DNA from: CAZZCU01 sp964652825 | GTDB lineage: Bacteria; Bdellovibrionota_B; Oligoflexia; Oligoflexales; CAZZCU01 | Reading direction: 5' to 3' | Length of the DNA: 18,430 nt | NCBI GenBank assembly: GCA_964652825.1 | Contig: CAZZCU010000036.1 | Span: 1 to 18,430, forward strand | In this document: piece by piece, positions 1-6,725 of the stretch | How the letters are laid out: each line of letters starts with the position of its first letter | Numbering within the stretch: the stretch's first letter is position 1 | The notes under the pieces: generated by a model | Seen by the model: the letters and a program-made list of their open reading frames with translations, nothing else | Databases searched by the model: none | Told to the model about the DNA's origin: nothing | Program-made: the position numbers and the translations under genes

Positions 1-30
1 TGGCACAGGGTGCAAATCTGAAAAGAATAC

Positions 31-46
31 GCCCACGTAAGTGGGC
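31..46 (-). terminator. hairpin after hpf, probable terminator
   Basis: A perfect 6-bp inverted repeat (GCCCAC, loop GTAA, GTGGGC) lies 9 bp beyond the hpf stop codon. Read on the minus strand the stem is followed by GTATTCTTTTC, a moderately T-rich tail, so it can act as an intrinsic terminator for hpf. The plus-strand side is followed by a less T-rich run, so action in both directions is possible but weaker. Confidence 0.6.
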
Positions 47-55
47 CAGTTTATA

Positions 56-475
56 TTAAGTACCCGCGCTGGCTTGGTATTCTTGGCGAAGAATCTCTTC
101 CGCGTCCATCGGCTCGGGTTGGTGATCCAGCATATCACCACGCTCTAACATCCGAATATAATCCTGCCAGTGTTTGAATTTGCGAACCTGGGATTTTTCC
201 TTATGCCGACGTAACTGCATTTCCAGTTTTTCCACCAACTCATCCATGGCGGCATAGAAGTCCACCTTGCTGCGGTTCTCCGCCAGATAGCGACGTCCAT
301 CGCCACCCGAGACCCAACAATGAACCACGTGATCATAGCGGTCAAATTCAAAGCAGACATTTACCAAAGTCGCGCGCGCGTCAAATTTTTGGATTTTATC
401 GCGCAGTTTGTGCTCCGCATACGTACGTAGCGGAATCGACGCATCCATATGCCGGAATGAGAATTGAAATCGCAT
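56..475 (-). CDS. ribosome hibernation promoting factor (HPF/YfiA family)
   Basis: The product (139 aa) is a cytoplasmic ribosome-binding protein of the HPF/RaiA family, which binds the decoding region of the 30S subunit and silences ribosomes in stationary phase or starvation. The family pattern is clear: an N-terminal beta-alpha fold, then DFYAAMDELVEKLEMQLRRH at about residues 72-91, the second helix with its basic end. It is longer than E. coli HPF (about 95 aa) or RaiA (about 113 aa), with an acidic tail of about 40 residues after the core, yet too short to hold the dimerisation domain of long HPF. The start is supported by AAGGAGATGAG just upstream. No rpoN or ptsN is visible beside it, unlike the usual gammaproteobacterial order. 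A sigma-54-like site lies about 75 bp upstream. The family is certain; the role of the tail is unknown. Confidence 0.9.
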   Translation of the reverse strand: MRFQFSFRHMDASIPLRTYAEHKLRDKIQKFDARATLVNVCFEFDRYDHVVHCWVSGGDGRRYLAENRSKVDFYAAMDELVEKLEMQLRRHKEKSQVRKFKHWQDYIRMLERGDMLDHQPEPMDAEEILRQEYQASAGT

Positions 476-549
476 AACTCATCTCCTTACTAACCACCCC
501 GGCCTCATTGCCAGGAATTTCTCGTTGAACTTTGGCACCACCCGTATCT

Positions 550-567
550 TTGCACCAAACATGCCAA
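550..567 (-). promoter_or_regulatory. sigma-54-like -24/-12 element upstream of hpf
   Basis: On the minus strand the sequence TTGGCATGTTTGGTGCAA has the invariant GG and GC dinucleotides 10 bp apart, as in the sigma-54 consensus TGGCAC-N5-TTGC. It differs by T for C after GGCA and by G for the first T of TTGC. A start about 12 bp downstream would give a leader of about 65 nt ending in the strong hpf ribosome binding site. The match is by eye and no enhancer-binding site was identified. Confidence 0.35.
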
Positions 568-696
568 CCCACACTTGATCGCCTCAAACCCGCGTCATGC
601 CAATCATGATACGCCAAATTGCTGCCAATTGGCCTTTTGGCCAACTCACCTTATGCGCCGCGGTGGCGCTAATCGCGCAAGGATAGCGGCAGCGGA

Positions 697-712
697 CACA
701 AATGCATTCGTG
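697..712. promoter_or_regulatory. near-palindrome CACAAATGCATTCGTG, possible operator
   Basis: This 16-bp sequence is symmetric except for one mismatched pair. Its centre is about 47 bp upstream of the start point predicted from the extended -10 at 737-745, a position typical of activator sites. No regulator was identified, and a chance palindrome cannot be excluded. Confidence 0.25.
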
Positions 713-736
713 TGTATGTCCACTCCTACAAACTTT

Positions 737-745
737 TGTTAAAAT
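737..745 (+). promoter_or_regulatory. extended -10 promoter of the glutaminase-like gene
   Basis: TGTTAAAAT matches the extended -10 form TGnTATAAT with one mismatch in the hexamer. The -35 region 17 bp upstream (TGTCCA) is poor, which is usual for extended -10 promoters. The predicted start near 752 would give a leader of about 30 nt containing the ribosome binding site AAGGA. Confidence 0.4.
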
Positions 746-782
746 TATTAAAAGAACCAAAATTCTCATGATAAGGACGGCA

Positions 783-1589
783 ATGACGAAAACCATTTTC
801 ATCATGCATAGCCTGCTGGTGACCGTTCTTTTTCCTATCACGCTGGTGGCGGACGACTCCGCTTGCGGTAATTTGTTCAGCAAGCATTGCTCGGAGACCA
901 AAGCTCTGGCGGGTATCACTTGCGACCCCGCAACCATCATCGATCGTATTTCTGCTTTAATAAAACAGGAAACAGCACCAAAAGAAAAAATCGAACGCAT
1001 GAATCAGGATACGCTCGCTGATCTAAGTTCGACGCCCATTCCCCTGGCAGTGGGCAAGCGCAAGCATCATTTACCAAAAGACGATATCAACGCACTTTAT
1101 GATCGCGTCGCCTCACATCCAGTCGCGTCGCTACAGCATTACAACCGCTATGACCCATATAATACCGGTGTCGGCTATTGTTTTGGTCGGGCCATGACCG
1201 CCCACTTGGAGGCCTTATGGGGCTCGCACTTAAATAACTCTTCCATTCGCAAAATCTGGGCGGTCGGTAATCTTGAGTCCGGGGGTGCGCAATGGCGTTA
1301 TCATGTGGCGACCATAGTCCGTGGCCAGGATGGCTACTGGTGGACGATCGATCCGATATTTCAGCGCCCACTAAAAGCCAGTGATTGGCTGCGCGAAATG
1401 AAAGGCATGAATCCCGACGGCTTTATGCGCGTGTATATTACCGAAGCCAAGCGTTTTGGACCGGAAGCCAATGACGCCTACCGAACCAATGAACTTAATC
1501 GCCGCGATTATCACAGCTTCTTTATGGATCTACTGGGCGAGTATCGCCGTGTCCAGGAACCGTTGCCAGTTGCAACTCGTCCCCTTTGA
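783..1589 (+). CDS. secreted protein-glutaminase-like protein (putative protein deamidase)
   Basis: The product (268 aa) starts with a signal peptide (MTKTIFIMHSLLVTVLFPI, likely cut after LVA at about residue 23). Three spaced motifs resemble the catalytic triad of bacterial protein-glutaminase: Cys133 in GYCFGRA, His174 in WRYHVATIV and Asp190 in WWTIDPIF. Protein-glutaminases share the papain/transglutaminase fold and convert protein glutamine to glutamate with release of ammonia. About 110 residues between signal and triad could be a pro-region; that is inference. The ATG at 783 is chosen because AAGGA lies 5 bp before it and the signal peptide begins there; ATGs at 702 and 768 are in frame but lack such a site. 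The gene has its own putative promoter and its last 68 bp overlap the convergent clpB. The substrate is unknown, and another thiol-enzyme activity is possible. Confidence 0.6.
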   Translation: MTKTIFIMHSLLVTVLFPITLVADDSACGNLFSKHCSETKALAGITCDPATIIDRISALIKQETAPKEKIERMNQDTLADLSSTPIPLAVGKRKHHLPKDDINALYDRVASHPVASLQHYNRYDPYNTGVGYCFGRAMTAHLEALWGSHLNNSSIRKIWAVGNLESGGAQWRYHVATIVRGQDGYWWTIDPIFQRPLKASDWLREMKGMNPDGFMRVYITEAKRFGPEANDAYRTNELNRRDYHSFFMDLLGEYRRVQEPLPVATRPL

Positions 1590-4161
1590 CATCAACCGTT
1601 ATGTGATCGCCGGCTTTGACTTCGCCACCGATCAATAAGCGACCAAGTTTGGTTTCCAACTGATGCTGGAGATAGCGTTTTAGCGGACGCGCGCCATATA
1701 TGGGATCGTAGCCGGATTTAGCGGCAAAACCACGCGCCGCCTCTGTCAGGCTCAGCTGAATCTGGCGATCCGCCAGCCGCTTATTCAAATCCACCACCAA
1801 TAGATCGACAATTTTTTCGATCTCAGCGAGTTGCAGCGGTCTAAACAGAATAATATCGTCTACACGGTTTAAAAATTCCGGTCGGAACAAACCGCGCAGA
1901 GAACGCAGAACCTGCTCGCGCGCCGATGTGGAGATCTCGCCAGCTTCATCGATGCCATCGAGAAGATATTCTGAGCCGACGTTGCTGGTCATAATGATCA
2001 CAGTGTTGCGAAAATTCACCGTCCGCCCCTGATTGTCAGTCAGGCGACCATCGTCGAGAATCTGCAACATCAGGTTAAAAACATCGGCATGTGCCTTCTC
2101 GATTTCATCAAATAACACGACCGAATATGGTTTGCGACGCACGGCTTCGGTCAACTGACCACCCTCATCGTAGCCAACATAACCTGGAGGCGCACCGATC
2201 AAACGCGCGACCGAATGCTTCTCCATGTATTCCGACATATCGATGCGAATGATATTGTCCTCGCTATCGAACAGACTCTCGGCCAACGCCTTGGCAAGTT
2301 CAGTTTTACCAACCCCAGTCGGACCAAGGAAAATAAACGAACCGATCGGCCGGCGCGGGTCTTTAATCCCGGCACGAGCGCGCACGATGGCGTCGGCAAC
2401 CAGTTGTACTGGCTCCTCCTGACCGATCACCCGCTCGTGCAGAATGCGATCCAAACGTAAAAGCTTGTCACGCTCACCCTCGACCAAGCGCGTGATCGGA
2501 ATCCCGGTCCAGCGACTGACAATATCGGCAATTTCTTCTTCGGTGACATCCTCGCGCAACAGCCGCTGCGTACCGACGTCTTGTTCAACCTTTTTTTCCT
2601 CATCGGCGAGTTGTTTTGCCAGCGTCGGCAACACGCCGTGACGCAACTCGGCGGCCTTGGTCAAATCATAGTTACGTTCAGCCAATTCAATATCGCGGCG
2701 CACCTGCTCGATTTTCTCGCGCAGCGAGCTCACCGCTCCGATAGCTTGCTTCTCAGCTTCGTATTGCGCTCGCAGACCGGTTGCCTGCTCGCGCGCTTCC
2801 TGGAGCTCACGGCGCAACGTCTGCAGTCGCTGCTGACTAGCAGCATCGGACTCTTTCTTCAGCGCGGCTTCTTCGATTTCTAGGCGCATGACTTTACGCT
2901 GTGCCTGATCCAATTCCGTGGGTAACGAGTCGATTTCCGTACGAATCATCGCACAGGCTTCATCAACAAGATCAATCGCCTTATCCGGCAAAAACCGATC
3001 ACTGATATAGCGATGCGATAAAGTTGCCGCGGCTACCAAGGCATTATCTTGAATTTTTACACCATGATGAATCTCAAAGCGCTCACGCAAACCGCGCAAA
3101 ATGGAAATCGTATCTTCCACCGTCGGTTGATCGACCTGTACCGGCTGAAAACGACGCTCCAGTGCCGAGTCTTTCTCGATGTACTGGCGGTATTCATCCA
3201 GAGTGGTTGCACCGATGCAATGCAGCTCGCCGCGCGCCAGCATCGGTTTCAGCATGTTACCGGCGTCCATGGCGCCCTCGGCTTTGCCGGCACCGACGAT
3301 GGTGTGCAACTCGTCAATGAAAAGAATAATGCCGCCTTCGCTCTGCTTCACTTCATTAAGCACGGCTTTCAGGCGCTCTTCAAATTCACCGCGAAATTTA
3401 GCGCCGGCGATTAACGAGCCAAGATCAAGCGCAATCACGGTTTTTGAGCGCAAGCCTTCGGGCACATCGCCACGCACGATACGATGTGCGAGTCCCTCGA
3501 CGATGGCGGTTTTACCGACACCCGGCTCACCGATCAGCACCGGATTGTTCTTGGTTTTGCGACTGAGGATACGAATCACGCGCCGAATCTCCTCATCGCG
3601 ACCGATCACCGGATCGATCTTGCCATCACGCGCGGCCTTGACCAGGTCACGCCCGTATTTTTCCAAAGCCTCATAAGTCATCTCAGGATTGGCACTTTGG
3701 ACACGCTGGTGACCACGGACCAGAGTCAAGGCTTCGAGAAAGTTGGTGTGGGTAATAGCGAATTCTTTCAGAATACGACCGGCCGGGGTTTTTTGACCTT
3801 CACGCACTAATTCTAAAAACAAATGCTCCACCGAAACATAGTCATCTTTGAGTCGCTTGGCTTCGGCTTCGGCGTTAACCAATAGTTTTGACAAACGTTG
3901 TGACAAATAAATTTTGCCCGGATCATAGCCGGGTCCGGAGATCCGTGGTCGTCGCTCAAGCTCGGCTTCCGTCGCCGCCAACACTTGCTTGGGCTCCACA
4001 CCCAGCTTGGTCAACAATCGACCGACCAAACCACCCTCTTGCGACAAGAGCGCCCACAATAAATGTTCGCCATCCACTTCCGTGCTACCGTACCGGACGG
4101 CACACGATTGTGCCGCTGTAAGGGCTTCTTGCGATTTTTGCGTTAACTTATTGATATCCAT
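1522..4161 (-). CDS. clpB: ATP-dependent disaggregase ClpB
   Basis: ClpB (879 aa) is a hexameric AAA+ protein that pulls polypeptides out of aggregates together with DnaK, DnaJ and GrpE in the cytoplasm. All parts are present: the Clp N-domain (1 to about 145), the first ATPase domain with Walker A GEPGVGKT (211-218) and Walker B ILFIDE (279-284), the coiled-coil M-domain (about 410-535) that sets it apart from ClpA, and the second ATPase domain with GPTGVGKT (613-620) and VVLFDE (681-686). It is about 20 residues longer than E. coli ClpB (857 aa). The extra tail lies within the stretch antisense to the end of the upstream-facing glutaminase-like gene. The start has GAGGAGG 5 nt before it, preceded by a stable hairpin, and a weak heat-shock-like promoter is visible further upstream. 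Confidence 0.97.
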   Translation of the reverse strand: MDINKLTQKSQEALTAAQSCAVRYGSTEVDGEHLLWALLSQEGGLVGRLLTKLGVEPKQVLAATEAELERRPRISGPGYDPGKIYLSQRLSKLLVNAEAEAKRLKDDYVSVEHLFLELVREGQKTPAGRILKEFAITHTNFLEALTLVRGHQRVQSANPEMTYEALEKYGRDLVKAARDGKIDPVIGRDEEIRRVIRILSRKTKNNPVLIGEPGVGKTAIVEGLAHRIVRGDVPEGLRSKTVIALDLGSLIAGAKFRGEFEERLKAVLNEVKQSEGGIILFIDELHTIVGAGKAEGAMDAGNMLKPMLARGELHCIGATTLDEYRQYIEKDSALERRFQPVQVDQPTVEDTISILRGLRERFEIHHGVKIQDNALVAAATLSHRYISDRFLPDKAIDLVDEACAMIRTEIDSLPTELDQAQRKVMRLEIEEAALKKESDAASQQRLQTLRRELQEAREQATGLRAQYEAEKQAIGAVSSLREKIEQVRRDIELAERNYDLTKAAELRHGVLPTLAKQLADEEKKVEQDVGTQRLLREDVTEEEIADIVSRWTGIPITRLVEGERDKLLRLDRILHERVIGQEEPVQLVADAIVRARAGIKDPRRPIGSFIFLGPTGVGKTELAKALAESLFDSEDNIIRIDMSEYMEKHSVARLIGAPPGYVGYDEGGQLTEAVRRKPYSVVLFDEIEKAHADVFNLMLQILDDGRLTDNQGRTVNFRNTVIIMTSNVGSEYLLDGIDEAGEISTSAREQVLRSLRGLFRPEFLNRVDDIILFRPLQLAEIEKIVDLLVVDLNKRLADRQIQLSLTEAARGFAAKSGYDPIYGARPLKRYLQHQLETKLGRLLIGGEVKAGDHITVDVKGDELQLATVPGHGDTRPVDP

Positions 4162-4172
4162 GCAAACCTCCT

Positions 4173-4202
4173 CGATTAGCTCACCGCCTGGTAAGCTAAT
4201 CG
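4173..4202 (-). promoter_or_regulatory. stable hairpin in the clpB leader, directly 5' of the ribosome binding site
   Basis: In the clpB mRNA sense two 13-nt arms (CGATTAGCTTACC and GGTGAGCTAATCG) pair fully around the 4-nt loop AGGC. One pair is G-U, so pairing is complete only in RNA of this strand; the opposite strand would carry an A-C mismatch. The last paired base is also the first base of the Shine-Dalgarno GAGGAGG (4167-4173). No T tract follows, so it is not an ordinary terminator. It could protect the mRNA 5' end, mark a processing site after the upstream gene, or affect translation; which one is unknown. Confidence 0.55.
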
Positions 4203-4235
4203 CCTCAGATGCAAACTTATGACCGACTCATCAAA

Positions 4236-4268
4236 TGTCAATGGGAGCCGATATCATAGGTGGTCACG
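4236..4268 (-). promoter_or_regulatory. candidate clpB promoter elements (sigma-32-like and TTGACA)
   Basis: On the minus strand CGTGAC (4263-4268) and TCCCAT (4241-4246) are 16 bp apart, a weak match to the sigma-32 consensus CTTGAA and CCCCAT. A perfect TTGACA (4236-4241) lies beside them, but the best -10 after it (CATAAG, 14 bp away) is too close. clpB genes of this group are normally heat-shock induced, which makes the first reading plausible. Both overlap the end of the upstream gene. Confidence 0.25.
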
Positions 4269-5050
4269 ACGCGGTTAACTGACTGTCCATCGCTGGCCCG
4301 CACGTGCAACAGATAGCGACCGTTATCCATCTCCGGCAGCAAGACCCGGGTTTGAAACACCTCGTCGACGGGATGGCACTCAACATCCGCGGTCATTTTC
4401 ATAATTGGCAGCAATTCCAGAGTGCGACCGCTGTCAATCAATTCCAAGCGATCCAGTGCTTCGCAGCTGCTGCGCTGGCGCGCCTCAATCACCGCCGAGT
4501 AGCGATACTGATTGTCGGGCGCAGCGGTTGCCGCCAGTGTCAAATCAGGAGCGTAATCCAACCACACATCAGTAACATCGGCATAACGGTAATCGTCTGG
4601 TCCGGAGGTTGGCGCCTCTTTAACCGGCAGGACTTCGACAAGCCAGCCATTATTTGTAACCACCGTGTAATCTCCGCGCGGCAGCGTTCCCAGATGAATG
4701 ATGCTGCTGGTTGGTGTCATGACCGGCAAACAAATGCGGTTGTTGCGGCGCGCCATGGCTTTAACCGAAATCACGCGGTTGTTAAGATCGACCTGATATT
4801 GTGGTTCGAGAAGTTCGTAGCAGGAACTCGGCAGCTCCGTATCAATCACCATGACCACTTCATCGTTATCATCGAAATTTTGCGGAATAAACAAATTCGT
4901 GGTGCCCAGGATCACATCATCCTGCGGTGGCGTCGATGGCGCAGCAATCGCCGACTGGATTGAACTACTGGTCAGTGCCACTGCCAAGATCACGGCAATA
5001 TTTCCAACCCACTTCTTAATGAATAGAGATAAATCAAAATCTAATTGCAT
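4238..5050 (-). CDS. secreted protein of two similar cysteine-containing modules, function unknown
   Basis: The product (270 aa) has a basic N-terminus and a hydrophobic stretch at about 17-36 ending in IAAP, a probable signal peptide. The mature part holds two related modules. The first runs from SSCYELL (Cys77) through CLPV (Cys107) to LPRGDYTVV; the second from SSCEALD (Cys196) through CHPV (Cys225) to LPEMDNGRYLL. The paired cysteines are 30 and 29 residues apart and may form one disulfide per module, and the predicted strands suggest beta-sandwich domains. The ATG at 5050 is chosen because AAAGGAGG stands just before it and the signal peptide starts there; an in-frame start at 5176 would put 42 residues before the signal. 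It precedes clpB on the same strand (76-bp gap) and faces away from a secreted cysteine peptidase. I do not recognise the family. Confidence 0.75.
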   Translation of the reverse strand: MQLDFDLSLFIKKWVGNIAVILAVALTSSSIQSAIAAPSTPPQDDVILGTTNLFIPQNFDDNDEVVMVIDTELPSSCYELLEPQYQVDLNNRVISVKAMARRNNRICLPVMTPTSSIIHLGTLPRGDYTVVTNNGWLVEVLPVKEAPTSGPDDYRYADVTDVWLDYAPDLTLAATAAPDNQYRYSAVIEARQRSSCEALDRLELIDSGRTLELLPIMKMTADVECHPVDEVFQTRVLLPEMDNGRYLLHVRASDGQSVNRVVTTYDIGSH

Positions 5051-5186
5051 AGCATCCTCCTTTGCTCTTATTGACGAACGGTCCTTGGTCGTCTGGCTTG
5101 CACCCCATTCCCAAAGTTCCCACCCATGACAAAGCAAATTGCGGTCCAAGTTGCCAACCCGGATAAAAATCGCCACAGTTCCTCAG

Positions 5187-5219
5187 TTGACCAAACCACC
5201 TTGGATTAGTTACAACTAA
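5187..5219 (+). promoter_or_regulatory. candidate promoter and 14-bp palindrome before the cysteine peptidase gene
   Basis: TTGACC (5187-5192) and TACAAC (5211-5216) are 18 bp apart and could be the -35 and -10 of the peptidase gene. The -10 lies inside the perfect palindrome TTAGTTACAACTAA (5206-5219), so a protein bound there would compete with RNA polymerase. The region also separates two divergent genes. The calls are by eye. Confidence 0.3.
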
Positions 5220-5285
5220 AGAGATCTATCGCGATGTCAAAAATTACAGACGCCTGCTGCCAAATTCCTTCACCCAGGAACATGT

Positions 5286-6725
5286 ATGCGACATTTTGCC
5301 AAAATAAAAATCGGGCTTGTGCCATGGTTGCTGCTGCCAGCAAGCATTGCCGGTGCTGTCACGCCACTAGTGACAGCCTATCGTGCCGGCGTTATCCCGG
5401 AAGATGAGAACCATGACGATGCTTTTGTAACAAGCAATGAACCCGTCGCAACACAGTTGCCAGCACGTTGGGACTGGCGTGATCGCGCTGGCAAATCCTT
5501 TTTGCCGCCAGTGCGTGATCAGGGTGATTGCGGCAGTTGTGTCGCTTTTGCGGCTATTGATGCACTCGAAGCCTCTTTAAACATCCAACGCAACCTGCCA
5601 ACATCGCCGTTGCGTTATTCGCAGCAACATCTGTTCTCATGTGGTGGCGGTCAATGCCGTGGCGGCATGCTGATATCGGAGGCCATGACGTATTTGACAC
5701 AAGTCGGTGTTCCAGATGCCGCTTGCTTATCCTATCAAGCCGGCGCCACCGGCAATGAAATCAGCTGCGATACCACTTGCGTTGATGCCGCCGATCGCTC
5801 GTTACGATTGACAGGCTATGAGCAACCCACCCAGGGTCTCATCGATATTCACGCCATCAAAGCCGCCCTCATGCGAGGACCACTGCTGAGTTCGATGATT
5901 CTATATGAGGATCTCTACTACTACACCGGCGGTGTTTATCGCCATACCACCGGCATCAAACTCGGCAGTCACGCGGTAACTCTGGTTGGCTGGGATGATA
6001 AGGAACGCGCCTGGCTGGCTCGCAATAGTTGGGGTGCCAGCTGGGGCGAGCACGGTTATTTTAAGATCGCCTGGGATGATCATAGCTCCTTAGTCGGTCG
6101 CTATACCTGGTTGATGCATGTACCAACCGGCGAAGGCCATGTAGCTATCAATGATATCGCACCAATGAGTGTGCTGCGCGGCCGCGTGCCGATGCATATC
6201 ACCTCGACGTTCGCTGATACCTCGCGGATTGAATGGCAGCTGACCAGCTCACCTGCATCACTGCCTATTGCCAGCGGCGAACGCGCCTTTTATCGCGGTA
6301 GTGTCAGCGATCTCTTCGATACTCAAACGATCATGGACGGCGTGTATTATCTGGTAGCGACCGCACATCATAAGACCGGTGTCAGCGTCTCGCAACCTCT
6401 GCCCGTAATCGTTGCCAATGACAACATTCAAGCAAAGATCGCACTTGATCCGCGCCTTGCCGGCAGCCGGATTTTTGGTCTGAAGAAAATCGGCATGACC
6501 ACGGTCTCGCCGCTGCCGTTAACTGAAATCCGCTTGCTGGCAAGAAATCTCAAAACCGGTCAGACCTATGTGCGTACGACCAACAATACCTCGACCGAGC
6601 TGAGTCTCCTCTGGGCAACACCCACAGTTGCTGACGGCGACTATGAGTTAGTGGCCGAAGGTGCCATCGGTAATGTATTGCAGATACGCTCGGAGCCGAT
6701 AACGCTGAAGATCAAAAATAACTAA
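5286..6725 (+). CDS. secreted papain-family (C1A) cysteine peptidase with C-terminal beta modules
   Basis: The product (479 aa) has a signal peptide (about 1-24) and, after a short linker, a papain-type catalytic domain at about 57-280. The active-site elements are Gln79 in RDQGDCGSC, the nucleophile Cys85, His229 in GSHAVTLVGWD and Asn247 in ARNSWGASWGEHGYFKI. The Trp that normally follows the nucleophile is Val86 here. No room exists for a usual I29 inhibitory propeptide, only about 33 residues. The remaining 195 residues look like two beta-sandwich modules, each ending in a similar hairpin: DGVYYLVATA (351-360) and DGDYELVAEG (450-459). It should cleave proteins outside the cytoplasm. AGGA lies 6 bp before the start. 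The stop codon overlaps that of the convergent phoR by 4 bp. The peptidase family is secure; the targets are not known. Confidence 0.88.
   Translation: MRHFAKIKIGLVPWLLLPASIAGAVTPLVTAYRAGVIPEDENHDDAFVTSNEPVATQLPARWDWRDRAGKSFLPPVRDQGDCGSCVAFAAIDALEASLNIQRNLPTSPLRYSQQHLFSCGGGQCRGGMLISEAMTYLTQVGVPDAACLSYQAGATGNEISCDTTCVDAADRSLRLTGYEQPTQGLIDIHAIKAALMRGPLLSSMILYEDLYYYTGGVYRHTTGIKLGSHAVTLVGWDDKERAWLARNSWGASWGEHGYFKIAWDDHSSLVGRYTWLMHVPTGEGHVAINDIAPMSVLRGRVPMHITSTFADTSRIEWQLTSSPASLPIASGERAFYRGSVSDLFDTQTIMDGVYYLVATAHHKTGVSVSQPLPVIVANDNIQAKIALDPRLAGSRIFGLKKIGMTTVSPLPLTEIRLLARNLKTGQTYVRTTNNTSTELSLLWATPTVADGDYELVAEGAIGNVLQIRSEPITLKIKNN

Larger units (their letters stand above)
476..782. other. intergenic region between divergent hpf and the glutaminase-like gene
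   Basis: These 307 bp hold no convincing gene. They contain the hpf ribosome binding site, the sigma-54-like element at 550-567, a small hairpin at 629-644 (TTGGCC, loop TTTT, GGCCAA) without a T tract, a near-palindrome at 697-712, and an extended -10 promoter for the plus-strand gene at 737-745. Upstream in-frame codons exist for the plus-strand ORF from 702, but they lie before this promoter and before the ribosome binding site. Confidence 0.6.

Noticed and set aside
629..644. Hairpin TTGGCC-TTTT-GGCCAA between hpf and the glutaminase-like gene
   Set aside because: The stem is short, there is no T tract, and no gene ends nearby on either strand, so a terminator is unlikely.
702..782. In-frame extension of the glutaminase-like protein to the ATG at 702
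   Set aside because: It would put 27 residues before the signal peptide and start upstream of the extended -10 promoter, with no ribosome binding site.
3179..3676. Long open frames on the plus strand opposite clpB
   Set aside because: They lie in frames antisense to a strongly conserved gene, lack ribosome binding sites and have biased, unprotein-like composition. They are shadows of clpB codon use.
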